This document shows positions 34,202 through 44,046 of a stretch of 64,000 nt of DNA, piece by piece. The position numbers and the translations under genes are program-made. The stretch is from contig CAYJFQ010000001.1 in the NCBI GenBank assembly GCA_964369955.1, positions 1-64,000 on the forward strand, in the 5' to 3' direction. Under the pieces are notes generated by a model. The model was not told the origin of the DNA and did no database searches. It worked only from the letters and a program-made list of their open reading frames with translations. This DNA comes from CAYJFQ01 sp964369955 (lineage in GTDB: Bacteria; Bacillota_I; Bacilli_A; Erysipelotrichales; Erysipelotrichaceae). Position 1 is the stretch's first letter. Every line of letters starts with the position of its first letter.

Positions 34202-35340
34202 AAATATTATTAGGACTTTCAGGTGGTGTTGATTCTGCAGTTGCAGCATATCTCTTAAAGGAGCAAGGTTATGAAGTTACTTGTTGTTTTATGCGTAACT
34301 GGGATAGTCTCATTAATAATGATATTAAAGGTAATCCAACATTAACAGAGGATATTTGTCCTCAAGAAAAAGATTATAATGATGCAGTTGCAGTTGCAAA
34401 GAAGTTGAACTTACCACTTGTTAGAGTAGATTACATTAAAGAGTATTACAATGATGTTTTTGAGAACTTTATAAGTGAGTATAAACTAGGGAGAACTCCT
34501 AATCCAGATATTTTATGTAACAAATATATAAAGTTTGCTAAATTTTTAGATTATGCAATGGATAATGGGTATGATATGATCGCTACCGGACATTATGCAA
34601 AAGTGCTTCATAAAGAGCAATCTTACTTGTTAAGAGCTAAGGATACTAATAAAGATCAAACTTATTTTTTATCGCAGATAAGTCAGAAAGCTCTAAGTAA
34701 AACATTATTTCCATTAGGAGATTATACTAAAGAAGATATCCGTTTAATAGCTAAACAACAAGATTTGCCAATCGCCAATAAAAAAGATTCTACTGGAATA
34801 TGCTTTATTGGTGAAAGAGATTTTAGAGAATTTTTGAAAAATTATATTCCCGCAAATTCTGGTGATATCTACGATATTGATTATCAAGAAGTAGTAGGAC
34901 AACATCAAGGGGTGATGTACTATACAGTTGGACAAAGAAAAGGGTTAGCTGTAGGAGGTAATAGAGGACCTTATTTTGTAGTTGGGAAAGACGTTAAAAA
35001 GAACGTTTTATTTGTTTCTAATAAAGATGAAGAATTTTGGTTAAATAGTACAAGTTGTTTAGTTAAAGATTTGAATCTATTCAATGATATTGATTTAAGT
35101 GAAGTTAAAAGTGCGAAATTTAGATATCGTCAAAAAGATTATCCTGTTTCAGTAACTAAGGTTGACAAGGGAGTACTAGTTAAATATCCATTAGGAGCAA
35201 AATCTGTTACATGTGGACAACAAGCAGTGTTTTTTAATGAAAATGTTTGTCTAGGTGGCGGAATAATTGATAAAGTATATATCCAAGATAAATTAGTTGA
35301 AGACTTAATTGAAGATAAATGTAAACAAGGGTTAAACTAG
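34198..35340 (+). CDS. mnmA: tRNA 2-thiouridylase
   Basis: MnmA puts sulfur on U34 of Glu, Gln and Lys tRNAs. I start at the GTG that overlaps the Spx stop (GTGA), giving 380 residues beginning MKILLGLSGGVDSAVAA. An in-frame TTG at 34177 is less likely. The PP-loop SGGVDS, the first catalytic Cys in NPDILCNKYIKF, the second in STGICFIGER, and YYTVGQRKG are all present. recD2 begins in its stop codon. Confidence 0.95.
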   Translation: MKILLGLSGGVDSAVAAYLLKEQGYEVTCCFMRNWDSLINNDIKGNPTLTEDICPQEKDYNDAVAVAKKLNLPLVRVDYIKEYYNDVFENFISEYKLGRTPNPDILCNKYIKFAKFLDYAMDNGYDMIATGHYAKVLHKEQSYLLRAKDTNKDQTYFLSQISQKALSKTLFPLGDYTKEDIRLIAKQQDLPIANKKDSTGICFIGERDFREFLKNYIPANSGDIYDIDYQEVVGQHQGVMYYTVGQRKGLAVGGNRGPYFVVGKDVKKNVLFVSNKDEEFWLNSTSCLVKDLNLFNDIDLSEVKSAKFRYRQKDYPVSVTKVDKGVLVKYPLGAKSVTCGQQAVFFNENVCLGGGIIDKVYIQDKLVEDLIEDKCKQGLN

Positions 35341-37511
35341 TGTCAAATATTTTTAATGTAGATAGTGAAATTATTACAATAACAGGTAAGATAACTCATT
35401 ATCTTTTTCATAATGAAGAGAATTTATATACAGTTGCTAAAATTAGACTTCATGACTTAGAAGAAAAAACAACGACAATTGTTGGATATTTACCTAAGAG
35501 TTTAAAAGGTGAACTTTTTGAATTTAGTGGTAATTACAAAGACAATCCTCGCTATGGAATCCAATTTGTAGTTTCAAGTTATAAAAAGTCAGATTTAACT
35601 ACTTTTGATTCACTTGTTAGATATTTATCAAGTCAATTATTTCCAACTATCGGATCTAAGTTTGCAGTTACAATCGTTGAGACGTTAGGTTTGGATTTAA
35701 TCACAAAGGTTAAAGAAAATCCAGGTATTCTTTTTGAAGTTGAAAAAATGACTTTAAAAAAACAACAAATAATTAAAGATGGGATTATGCAAGAAGAAGA
35801 AGATTTGAATTCTTTTTTACAAGCGCATCAAATAGGTATTAGAAATATTTTAAAAATCCAACAAGTTTATGGTGAAGAGGGCTATAAGATAATTAAAAAT
35901 AATCCTTATCGATTGGTGGAGGATATTGATGGAATTGGTTTTAAAATTGCTGATAAATTAGCTAATAGTATTGGCTTCCCTACAGATTCACCATTTAGAA
36001 TACAAGCTTACATTCTTTCTTATTTAATTGAATTCTCAATGAGAACGGGAAGCACTTTCATTTTAAAAGAAGAATTATTACAATTTTTAAAAAATGAGCT
36101 AAGTAATGAAGAAATGCTCTATATGCTTGAAGAGTTAGCTGATAGAAAACAAGTTTTTGTTGAAGAAAATAGAATCTATCATCATTCACAATACAAAGCT
36201 GAAGAGTATATCGCTAAGTTTATTAGAGAGTTTATTGTTGGAGAAGTACAGTGCATTGATGTAGAATATTTTACTCAACTTGTTAATGAAGTACAAGAAG
36301 AATACGGGATAGAGTATGATGATATTCAAAGAATGGGTATTCTATCTAGTTTGCAATCAAATGCAATGATACTGACAGGTGGTCCAGGAACTGGCAAAAC
36401 TACAGTCGTAAAAGCAATCGTAAATATCTTAACCAAACTATTTCCTAATAATCTAAGTGTCTTATGCGCACCTACAGGAAGAGCTGCTAAGCGCCTTAAT
36501 GAATTAACCGGTGTTGAAAGTAGCACTATACACAGTGTTTTAAAATGGAATTTAGAAACTAATACTTTTGGAAAAAATATCAATGATCCATTGGTTTATG
36601 ATTGCATTATTGTTGATGAGTGTTCGATGGTTGATAATTGGTTAATGTATAACTTACTTTTAGCTTGTAAAAATGTTAAAAAAATTATTTTTATCGGTGA
36701 CCGCAATCAGCTGCCATCAGTAGGACCAGGTGCATTACTTAGAGATCTAATCAAAAGTGATCTTTTGCCTGTTATACAACTAGATAAAATATATCGTCAA
36801 AAAGAAGGATCAGAAATTATTGAATTAGCACATAGCATTTTAAATGAAGAAGAAGAATTTTTCTTTGAAAGTGAGGTTAAGTTTCTTAAGTGTGAAAATC
36901 ATGAGATTAGAAATGTGATAGCTTCAGTAGTTAATCAGGCAATTAATAAAAATTATGATATTCAAGATGTTCAAGTTTTAAGTTGTAAATATGATGGGAT
37001 GTCAGGAATTGATAACTTAAATCTTATTCTTCAAAATCAATTTAATCCAGAAAGTGAAATGAAAAAAGAACTAAGACATGGTAATCGTATTTTTAGAGAG
37101 CATGATAAAATTTTACAACTCAAGAATCTAAATGATCAAAATGTTTATAATGGTGACATCGGTTCAATATGCGAAATTGAACTAAACACACCAAAGTACA
37201 GATCAAAACTTATGGGAAATTTTGATGGAAATTTTGTTGAGTATGATTATGAATCATTGAACAAATTAACACTTGCTTATTGTATCAGCATTCATAAATC
37301 TCAAGGTAGTGAGTATCCAATTGTTATTATTCCGTTTTCTAAAAATGATGCATATATGTTAACAAAAAGACTTATTTATACAGCCGTTACTCGTTGTTCA
37401 AAATCTCTAATTTTAGTTGGCGATTACAGATTATTTTTGAATTCAATTAAAAAGATAGATAGAGATGAAAGAAAATCTACTTTAGTAGAGAGATTACTCT
37501 TTATCAATTGA
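35340..37511 (+). CDS. recD2: RecD2-type DNA helicase
   Basis: The 723-residue superfamily 1B helicase of the RecBC-independent RecD2/YrrC type has an N-terminal OB/HhH region (DIDGIGFKIADKLA). Walker A is GGPGTGKTTVVKA, motif II is VDECSMVD, and motif III is FIGDRNQLPSVGPG. The C-terminal motifs LAYCISIHKSQGSEYP and YTAVTR complete it. It starts with GTG overlapping the mnmA TAG. RecD2 acts in replication-fork and repair processes. The alaS promoter TTGACA overlaps its stop. Confidence 0.93.
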   Translation: MSNIFNVDSEIITITGKITHYLFHNEENLYTVAKIRLHDLEEKTTTIVGYLPKSLKGELFEFSGNYKDNPRYGIQFVVSSYKKSDLTTFDSLVRYLSSQLFPTIGSKFAVTIVETLGLDLITKVKENPGILFEVEKMTLKKQQIIKDGIMQEEEDLNSFLQAHQIGIRNILKIQQVYGEEGYKIIKNNPYRLVEDIDGIGFKIADKLANSIGFPTDSPFRIQAYILSYLIEFSMRTGSTFILKEELLQFLKNELSNEEMLYMLEELADRKQVFVEENRIYHHSQYKAEEYIAKFIREFIVGEVQCIDVEYFTQLVNEVQEEYGIEYDDIQRMGILSSLQSNAMILTGGPGTGKTTVVKAIVNILTKLFPNNLSVLCAPTGRAAKRLNELTGVESSTIHSVLKWNLETNTFGKNINDPLVYDCIIVDECSMVDNWLMYNLLLACKNVKKIIFIGDRNQLPSVGPGALLRDLIKSDLLPVIQLDKIYRQKEGSEIIELAHSILNEEEEFFFESEVKFLKCENHEIRNVIASVVNQAINKNYDIQDVQVLSCKYDGMSGIDNLNLILQNQFNPESEMKKELRHGNRIFREHDKILQLKNLNDQNVYNGDIGSICEIELNTPKYRSKLMGNFDGNFVEYDYESLNKLTLAYCISIHKSQGSEYPIVIIPFSKNDAYMLTKRLIYTAVTRCSKSLILVGDYRLFLNSIKKIDRDERKSTLVERLLFIN

Positions 37512-37536
37512 CATTAAAATGTTTAAAGAGTAAAAT
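37508..37536 (+). promoter_or_regulatory. Sigma-A promoter for alaS
   Basis: TTGACA (37508-37513), a 17-base spacer, then TAAAAT (37531-37536). The -35 box overlaps the recD2 stop codon. Confidence 0.75.
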
Positions 37537-37544
37537 TTTATTGT

Positions 37545-37742
37545 TGTTAAAGATGAGTAATTAATTATAAATTCACAGAGAGGGAACGTTTGGTGAAAGT
37601 TTCTAATGGAAATTAATGAAGCTACTTTAATAAAAGCAACTGGGTTATTCCGTTATCGATAATAATTAAGATGCACTGTAAAGTGAATCAGGATGGTACC
37701 GCGATAAATTCGTTCCTGAAGGAATGAATTTTTTTATTTTAA
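37545..37742 (+). promoter_or_regulatory. T-box leader of alaS
   Basis: The leader contains AGGGAACG and GGTGAAAG of stem I, a specifier region GAA-GCT-AC with GCT (Ala) at 37621-37623, and the T-box core AGGATGGTACCGCG (37690-37703). A terminator hairpin follows, AAATTCGTTCC / GGAATGAATTT plus a T-run. Uncharged tRNA-Ala would permit read-through into alaS. Confidence 0.93.
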
Positions 37743-37752
37743 GGAGAGAGTT

Positions 37753-40368
37753 ATGAAAAAAATGACAGGGAATCAAGTTAGACAAGCTTTTTTGGATTTT
37801 TTTAAGGAAAAAAATCACATGATAGAACCGGGAGCACCACTTGTGCCAATCAATGATCCAACATTGTTATGGATTAATAGTGGAGTTGCTGCGCTGAAGA
37901 AATATTTTGATGGTAGTGTAACGCCTCTAAATAACCGTATTTCAAATGCTCAAAAATCAATAAGAACAAACGATATTGAAAATGTTGGTAAAACAGCAAG
38001 ACATCATACTTTTTTTGAAATGTTAGGAAATTTTTCTATTGGTGACTATTTTAAAGAAGATGCGATATCTTATGCTTGGGAATTTTTGACTAGTGAGAAG
38101 TGGATGGGTTTTGATAAAGAAAAAATTTATGTAAGTGTTCATCCTGAAGATGTGGAAGCATATGATATTTGGGTAAATAAAATTGGATTTCCAAAAGAGA
38201 AAATCTTAAAAACAGATGATAATTTCTGGCAAATCGGAGATGGCCCATGTGGTCCTAACTCTGAATTATTTTATGATCGTGGTGAAAAGTATGATCCTGA
38301 AGGATTAGGTGAAAAACTATTTTTTGAAGAGTTAGAAAATGATCGCTATGTGGAAATTTGGAATGTTGTTTTTAGTCAATACGATGGAAAAGAAGGTGTA
38401 GCTAGAAAGGACTACTTAGAGCTACCGCAAAAGAATATAGATACAGGAATGGGGTTAGAGCGTTTAGTTTCAATTGTTCAAGAAGGGGAAACAAATTTTG
38501 ACACTGATTTGTTTTTACCAATTATCAAAAAAACTGAAGAGTTTGCAACTGTTAAATATGGATATAGTGAAGATATGGCTTATCGTGTAATTGCTGACCA
38601 TATCAGAACTGTAACCTTTGCGTTAAGCGATGGAGCATTATTTGCAAATGAAGGAAGAGGTTATGTGTTAAGACGTGTTTTAAGAAGAGCTGTTCGATTT
38701 GGCTTAAGAATTGGAATTAAAAAATCATTTATGTATCAACTTGTTGAAATTGTTGCGAAGAATATGAATGATTTTTACCCATATTTAATGGATAAAGTTG
38801 AATATGTAAGTAAGCTTGTTAAAGCTGAAGAAGATCGTTTCCATTTAACATTAAATGATGGTGAGAGTCTATTGAATAATTTAATAAATAATGCAGATAG
38901 CAATTTATTAAAAGGTGAAAATGTTTTTAAATTATATGATACTTATGGTTTTCCTTTGGAATTAACAATGGAAATCGCTGGTGAAAAAGGCTTTGATGTT
39001 GATGTTGACGGTTTTAAAGAGTGCATGGAAGTTCAAAGAGAGAGAGCGAGAAGTTCTCGCGAAAATATCGAATCAATGAACTCACAATCAATTGATTTAA
39101 TGAACTTTAAAGAAGCAAGTGATTTTGTCGGGTACTATGATTTAACTATTGAATCAACAGTTGTGGGTTTATTTAAAAATGGAATTAAAGTTGAGTCATT
39201 GAGTGATGAAGGTGATATTGTCTTTAAAGAAACTGTCTTTTACGCAGAAAGTGGAGGACAGGTAGCTGATAGTGGAACTATTTCAAATCCTAACTTTAAA
39301 GCTACTGTTAATGATGTTAAAAAAGCTCCACTAAAACAACATTTAGTACATGTAGTGGTTGAGAATGGCACTGTTAAATTAGGTGATAAAGTTAAACAAA
39401 AAGTTGATTTAGATAAACGATTATTAATCACAAAGCATCATTCTAGTGCACATTTATTACAAAGTGCCTTAAGAGTTGTCTTAGGAGAACATATTTCACA
39501 AGCAGGATCTTATGTTTGTGATGAGTATATGCGTTTTGATTTTACACATTACCAAAAACCAACAGAAGAAGAATTACAAAGAATTGAATTATTAGTCAAT
39601 CAATATATCGAAAAAAGCAGAATAGTCGAAATTCAAACTATGGGTATTGAACAAGCGAAAGAATCAGGTGCAATTGCTTTATTTGATGAGAAGTATGGTG
39701 ATAATGTACGCACAGTTAAAATGGGTGACGTGTCATTTGAATTATGCGGTGGGAGTCATGTTAATAATACGGCGGAAATTGGCGCTTTTAAGATAATTAG
39801 TGAAGAGAGTATCGGTTCTGGCATTCGTAGAATTACTGGATGTGTCAATATTGTTGCTTATAGAGAATTTAAGAAAGATGAAGAACTGCTAATAGAGTTA
39901 ACTAACCTTGTCAAAGCTGGAAGTGTTAAACAACTTAAAAGCAAACTAAATACAATTTTAAATGAAGTAGCTGATTTAAAGCTAGATAATGCTAAAATGA
40001 AAGAGAAACTAGTTAAGTTAGAAGCTTCATCAGTTTTGGAAAACGCTAAAGCGAATGACATTTGCAAGGTATTAATTGTTGAAGTTGACAATGACATTAA
40101 GGATTTAAAAGGATTTGTTACTACAATTAATGATAAACTACAGGGCATTGTTTTTGGTTACCAAGTAACAGATAAAGTAGTTCTGGCATGTAGTTGTAGT
40201 GCATTAGCTAATGCTGGTGGTTATAAAGCAGGTGCTATAATTAAAGAAGCGGCAACAATTTGTGAAGGAAATGGCGGCGGTAGGGATGATTTGGCTCAAG
40301 CTGGTGGCAAAAACATCAATAATGTCGAAAAAATGTTAGATAATTTGAGTATTAAACTTGGTTTATAA
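37753..40368 (+). CDS. alaS: Alanyl-tRNA synthetase
   Basis: The 871-residue class II synthetase is complete. It has RTNDIENVGKTARHHTFFEMLGN in the catalytic core, the editing domain with zinc ligands HHSSAHLL and CGGSH, and a C-terminal DHHA1-like domain ending GNGGGRDDLAQAGG. AAGGAGAG precedes the ATG. T-box control lies upstream. The genes that follow (ireB, ruvX, DUF1292, mltG) reproduce the classic Bacillus order. Confidence 0.97.
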   Translation: MKKMTGNQVRQAFLDFFKEKNHMIEPGAPLVPINDPTLLWINSGVAALKKYFDGSVTPLNNRISNAQKSIRTNDIENVGKTARHHTFFEMLGNFSIGDYFKEDAISYAWEFLTSEKWMGFDKEKIYVSVHPEDVEAYDIWVNKIGFPKEKILKTDDNFWQIGDGPCGPNSELFYDRGEKYDPEGLGEKLFFEELENDRYVEIWNVVFSQYDGKEGVARKDYLELPQKNIDTGMGLERLVSIVQEGETNFDTDLFLPIIKKTEEFATVKYGYSEDMAYRVIADHIRTVTFALSDGALFANEGRGYVLRRVLRRAVRFGLRIGIKKSFMYQLVEIVAKNMNDFYPYLMDKVEYVSKLVKAEEDRFHLTLNDGESLLNNLINNADSNLLKGENVFKLYDTYGFPLELTMEIAGEKGFDVDVDGFKECMEVQRERARSSRENIESMNSQSIDLMNFKEASDFVGYYDLTIESTVVGLFKNGIKVESLSDEGDIVFKETVFYAESGGQVADSGTISNPNFKATVNDVKKAPLKQHLVHVVVENGTVKLGDKVKQKVDLDKRLLITKHHSSAHLLQSALRVVLGEHISQAGSYVCDEYMRFDFTHYQKPTEEELQRIELLVNQYIEKSRIVEIQTMGIEQAKESGAIALFDEKYGDNVRTVKMGDVSFELCGGSHVNNTAEIGAFKIISEESIGSGIRRITGCVNIVAYREFKKDEELLIELTNLVKAGSVKQLKSKLNTILNEVADLKLDNAKMKEKLVKLEASSVLENAKANDICKVLIVEVDNDIKDLKGFVTTINDKLQGIVFGYQVTDKVVLACSCSALANAGGYKAGAIIKEAATICEGNGGGRDDLAQAGGKNINNVEKMLDNLSIKLGL

Positions 40369-40403
40369 GTGTATAATAAGATAAAATAAAAAAAGAGGTG
40401 AAT

Positions 40404-40664
40404 ATGACTAATAATTTTACTGAAACAAAAGCATTTCCAACAAATGAAGTTAAAAGCCAACAAATTAAAGAAGTTTTGACTGAAACTAAGGCAGCATTAG
40501 AAGAAAGAGGTTATAATTCTATTAATCAAATTACAGGTTACTTAATTTCTAATGACCCTGCTTATATTTCTTCGCATAAAGGTGCAAGAAATACTATTCA
40601 GTCAGTTGAAAGATATGAAATTATCGAGGAATTAGTTCGTTATTTCTTAGATGATAAAAAATGA
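40404..40664 (+). CDS. IreB-family regulatory phosphoprotein (UPF0297)
   Basis: The 86-residue protein starts at the ATG after AGAGGTG. NQITGYLISNDPAYISSHKGAR and an ALEERGYN motif identify the UPF0297/YrzL/IreB family. IreB is a Ser/Thr-kinase substrate in Enterococcus that affects cephalosporin resistance and MurAA turnover. The N-terminal Thr-rich stretch (TNNFTETKAF) is the likely phosphorylation region. It sits between alaS and ruvX, its usual place, and overlaps ruvX by four bases. Confidence 0.92.
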   Translation: MTNNFTETKAFPTNEVKSQQIKEVLTETKAALEERGYNSINQITGYLISNDPAYISSHKGARNTIQSVERYEIIEELVRYFLDDKK

Positions 40665-41080
40665 GAATTATTGGTTTAGACTTAGGGAGCAAAACTTGTG
40701 GTATTGCACAAAGTGATAAAGATGAAAAGATAGCTGTAGGAGTTGACACTATTTATTTTGATAGTGAAGATTATGAAATGGCAGTCGAGCTTGTAAAGGC
40801 TAAAATCATTGAGCTTGGTGGTGAAAAAGTGGTTATTGGTTTGCCTAAACACATGAATGGGGACATTGGTGAAAGAGGGCGCATTAGTGAAATATTCGCT
40901 AATATTCTTGCAAGCGAATTGCAAATGGAAGTTGTACTGTGGGATGAAAGATTGACAACAGTTTCGGCTGAAAGATTATTAATTGGTGCTGATGTATCAA
41001 GAAAAAAAAGAAAGAAAGTGATTGACAAGGTAGCTGCTACATTTATCCTAGAGAGCTACATTAATAGTCAAAATAGGTAA
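40661..41080 (+). CDS. ruvX: Putative pre-16S rRNA nuclease / Holliday-junction resolvase-like YqgF
   Basis: The 139-residue RNase H-fold protein shows IIGLDLGSKTCGIA with the first catalytic Asp, VIGLPKHMNGD, and LWDERLTTVSAERLL with the later acidic residues. YqgF matures the 16S rRNA 5' end in E. coli. Usual neighbours (IreB before, DUF1292 after) are present. Length is normal. Confidence 0.93.
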   Translation: MRIIGLDLGSKTCGIAQSDKDEKIAVGVDTIYFDSEDYEMAVELVKAKIIELGGEKVVIGLPKHMNGDIGERGRISEIFANILASELQMEVVLWDERLTTVSAERLLIGADVSRKKRKKVIDKVAATFILESYINSQNR

Positions 41081-41084
41081 ACTT

Positions 41085-41345
41085 ATGTTAGATGTAGATA
41101 ATAAATTAATTGTTATTGATGAGAATGGTAATGAAAAAGAAATGCAGATTCTTTTTACTTTTGATAGTAAAGATTATCAAAAGAATTATGTTTTATTTTT
41201 TGATCCAAATGCTGAAGAAGAGATCTTTGCATCTAGCTATTCTGAAGGTGGCGAGTTAAACATTGTTGAAGATGAGAAGGAATGGGCAATGATTAATGAA
41301 GTTTTGGAGGCTTTCTTAAATGAAGAAGAGCAAGAAGAAGAGTAA
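41085..41345 (+). CDS. DUF1292 family protein (YrzB-like)
   Basis: An acidic 86-residue protein with the DUF1292 pattern: IDENGNEKEMQILFTFDS, a YVLFFDP strand, EEIFASSY, and an acidic end. Function unknown. It lies between ruvX and mltG as in other Bacilli. Its last 26 bases overlap the mltG start, which is unusually deep for this operon. Confidence 0.88.
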   Translation: MLDVDNKLIVIDENGNEKEMQILFTFDSKDYQKNYVLFFDPNAEEEIFASSYSEGGELNIVEDEKEWAMINEVLEAFLNEEEQEEE

Positions 41346-42405
41346 TATATTAGTTAAAATTTTAGGATTTTTTATCATAGCTATTGTGATTGTTTTCGCT
41401 GTAGCTTTTGTTGTGTATAGCGATAGTTTAAATGCTGTTGACCCTAGTAATGAAAGCATGATTTCGTATGAAGTTAAAGAAGGTTCTTCAATTTCAACTA
41501 TTGGACCTGAATTATATGACATTGATCTGATTAAGAGTAGCGTTACTTTTTCTCTTGCTGCTCGCGTTTCCAATAAGGTCAATATTGCTGCAGGAACTTA
41601 TAATTTAAGCCAAAGTATGGATGTTAATCAAATATTATCGATAATAACTGATCCTACACAAGCAGTTGCTAATGAAGTGATAGTTACATTAAAAGAAGGA
41701 TTTTGGGCTAAAGATATGGCTGAAGAAATAGCTTCTAAGTGTAATGTTACTGCTCAAGAAATGATTGACACATGGAATGACTTAGATTTTTTTGAAGAAT
41801 TAAAGAGTGAATATTGGTTTATTACTGACGATATGCTTAATGATGGGCAAAGAGTTATTTTGGAAGGTTACTTATATCCTGACACATATTATTTTGATCA
41901 AGCAAGTGATGCTAAAATTATTACTTATAAAATTTTAGATCGTTTTGAAGAGGTGATTAATCCTTATAAGGAAGAAATAGATAATTTTGAAATTGGAGGA
42001 GAAAAACAATCACTATACGATGTGATAACTCTAGCTTCGATTGTTCAGTATGAATCTAGTGACTACAAAGAGATGCCGATTATTGCAGGAGTATTTGTCA
42101 ATCGTTTGAATGATGGAATGAGATTACAGAGTAGTGTTACTGTTTGCTATATGTTATATGATTTTGAAGATTGGAGTGAATGTGAATTATATTCTAATCA
42201 GGAAATCCAATCTCCATACAATACTTACACAAGTGATGGACTTCCTTTAGGGCCAATCTTAAATCCTTCAAATATTGCTATTGAAGGAGTACTAAATTAT
42301 GAAGATACTGATTACTATTACTTTATTGGTGGTAGTGATGGTAACGTTTACTATGCAGAGAGTTTTGCTGAACATTTAGATAATATAGAAAGGTATCTAG
42401 ACTAA
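41320..42405 (+). CDS. mltG: Endolytic transglycosylase MltG (YceG-like)
   Basis: MltG cleaves nascent peptidoglycan. The 361 residues have a basic cytosolic tip, one membrane segment (about 10-30), a LysM-like region and the YceG catalytic domain with GYLYPDTYYF, ASIVQYES, VFVNRLNDGMRLQS and DGLPLGPILNPS. The motif commonly reads ASIVEKE; the first Glu is Gln here while the second is kept. I am unsure whether that is the catalytic one. GGAGG lies ten bases before the ATG, inside the DUF1292 gene. Confidence 0.9.
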   Translation: MKKSKKKSNILVKILGFFIIAIVIVFAVAFVVYSDSLNAVDPSNESMISYEVKEGSSISTIGPELYDIDLIKSSVTFSLAARVSNKVNIAAGTYNLSQSMDVNQILSIITDPTQAVANEVIVTLKEGFWAKDMAEEIASKCNVTAQEMIDTWNDLDFFEELKSEYWFITDDMLNDGQRVILEGYLYPDTYYFDQASDAKIITYKILDRFEEVINPYKEEIDNFEIGGEKQSLYDVITLASIVQYESSDYKEMPIIAGVFVNRLNDGMRLQSSVTVCYMLYDFEDWSECELYSNQEIQSPYNTYTSDGLPLGPILNPSNIAIEGVLNYEDTDYYYFIGGSDGNVYYAESFAEHLDNIERYLD

Positions 42406-43026
42406 ATGAGAAAACCGATAATAATTGGAATTGCTGGAGGCAGCGCTTCTGGAAAAACGGCAATTTCTCGAAGTTTAAAAGAAGCATTTGATGATACTAA
42501 CTCTGTTTTAATTATTAAGATGGATGATTATTATAACGATCAAAAACATTTAGAAATGGAAGAAAGAGTTAAAACTAATTATGATCATCCATTTGCATTT
42601 GATACAAGATTATTAGTTGAGCAACTTGATAAATTATCTAGTTACCAAAAAATATGCAAGCCAGTTTATGATTTTGTAAACCACACAAGAAGTTTAAAAT
42701 ATGAAGAATTAGAGCCAACAGATGTTATAATTATTGAAGGACTATTTGTGTTAGAAGAACCTAAGATTCGTGAAAGATGTGATATTAAAGTTTATGTAGA
42801 TACTGCAGATGATTTAAGATTCATCAGAAGATTAGTTCGTGATGTTAATGAAAGAGGAAGAACATTAGATTCTATTATTACTCAATATATTGACACAGTT
42901 AGAGTTATGCATGAACAATTCATCGAACCTTCACGCAAATATGCGGATGTAATTATTCCTGAAGGTGGTCATAATGTGGTTGCAATTGATTTATTGATTA
43001 CAAAAATTAGTAGTATATTAAGATAA
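42406..43026 (+). CDS. udk: Uridine/cytidine kinase
   Basis: The 206-residue P-loop kinase makes UMP and CMP. It has GIAGGSASGKT (Walker A), DDYYND, NYDHPFAFD, FVNHTR and IIEGLFVL, the standard uridine kinase set. It starts immediately after the mltG stop. The order mltG-udk-greA matches B. subtilis except that the yrrMNO genes between them are missing here; U32 homologues sit at 12974-15476. Confidence 0.95.
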   Translation: MRKPIIIGIAGGSASGKTAISRSLKEAFDDTNSVLIIKMDDYYNDQKHLEMEERVKTNYDHPFAFDTRLLVEQLDKLSSYQKICKPVYDFVNHTRSLKYEELEPTDVIIIEGLFVLEEPKIRERCDIKVYVDTADDLRFIRRLVRDVNERGRTLDSIITQYIDTVRVMHEQFIEPSRKYADVIIPEGGHNVVAIDLLITKISSILR

Positions 43027-43066
43027 AATATGTTATAGTTTATAGCGCAAATAAAGAGGAATTCAT

Positions 43067-43540
43067 ATGGAAAATAAAAATATTGTATATGTAACAAAAG
43101 AAGGTTTAGCTGAGTTAGAAACAGAACTTTCAAATTTAGTAACTGTTGTTAGAGCTGAGGTAATTGAAGAATTGCAAGCTGCCCGTGCAATGGGAGATTT
43201 ATCAGAAAATGCAGACTATGATGCAGCTAGAGACCGTCAAGCAAAAGTAGAAGCAAGAATTCGTGAAATTGAATTGATGTTACAAAACATTGAAATAATT
43301 GTAGAGAAAAAAGGAGCTTCAAAAGTTGTTAAACTTGGAACAACAGTTACTATAGTTGATTTAAGTGATGATCAAGAAGAAACTTATACAATTGTCGGTA
43401 GTGTTGAAGCTGATCCATTAAATGGAAAACTTTCAAATGTAACTCCATTAGCTATTGCATTATTAGAACGCAAAGTAGGAGAAACGGTTAAAGTTGAAAT
43501 TGCTAATCCATACTTAGTAAAAATTATTGAAATTAAGTAA
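43067..43540 (+). CDS. greA: Transcription elongation factor GreA
   Basis: GreA rescues backtracked RNA polymerase. The 157-residue protein has the N-terminal coiled coil with ARAMGDLSENADYDAA, whose tip acidic residues act in the polymerase channel, and the C-terminal FKBP-like domain ending NPYLVKIIEIK. AGAGGAA precedes the ATG. A -10-like TTATAGT about 30 bases upstream may give it its own promoter. Confidence 0.96.
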   Translation: MENKNIVYVTKEGLAELETELSNLVTVVRAEVIEELQAARAMGDLSENADYDAARDRQAKVEARIREIELMLQNIEIIVEKKGASKVVKLGTTVTIVDLSDDQEETYTIVGSVEADPLNGKLSNVTPLAIALLERKVGETVKVEIANPYLVKIIEIK

Positions 43541-43575
43541 TTAGGATAAATTGATATTTCTTAGTATATAAGTAT

Positions 43576-44046
43576 ATGAAGAGATATCTTTTTTTATGCA
43601 TAATGCCTATCATATTCGTACTTTTCAATTTAAGTAATACTGAAATAATCAAAATTGAAGAAGTAAACTCAATTGAAGTTTTAGTAGTTGGAGAAGTTTT
43701 TGAAGAAACAAAACTGATTCTTGAAAAAGGGTCTTTATTGATTGATATTTTAGACAAGGTTAAATTAACTAAAAATGCAGATTTTAGTTTTTTAAGACAA
43801 AATATTATTCTAAAAAACAACGATATCATTACAATCCCTGCGATTAAAAAAGAAAAACTTGTTTCTATTAACACTGCTAACCGTGAAGAATTAGAAAGCA
43901 TACCGGGCATTGGACAAGCGATTGCTCAAAGAATAATTGATTATCGTAATACACATGGTTTATTCCAAAAGCTCCAAGATATTATGAAAATTAAAGGTAT
44001 AAAAGAAAAGACTTATAATAAAATCAAAGATTACATTACATTATGA
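43576..44046 (+). CDS. comEA: Competence protein ComEA (helix-hairpin-helix)
   Basis: The 156-residue protein has an N-terminal membrane anchor (about 4-20), an SLBB-like middle domain and a C-terminal helix-hairpin-helix pair with INTANREELESIPGIGQAIAQ and IKGIKEKTYNKI that binds DNA. ComEA holds incoming DNA at the cell surface for ComEC. No ribosome binding site is close. A TATATA box six to ten bases before the ATG makes a leaderless or near-leaderless start possible. It overlaps comEC by four bases. Confidence 0.88.
   Translation: MKRYLFLCIMPIIFVLFNLSNTEIIKIEEVNSIEVLVVGEVFEETKLILEKGSLLIDILDKVKLTKNADFSFLRQNIILKNNDIITIPAIKKEKLVSINTANREELESIPGIGQAIAQRIIDYRNTHGLFQKLQDIMKIKGIKEKTYNKIKDYITL

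Noticed and set aside
43533..43910. Open minus-strand frame opposite comEA
   Set aside because: ComEA on the plus strand has clear helix-hairpin-helix motifs and the overlap is complete.
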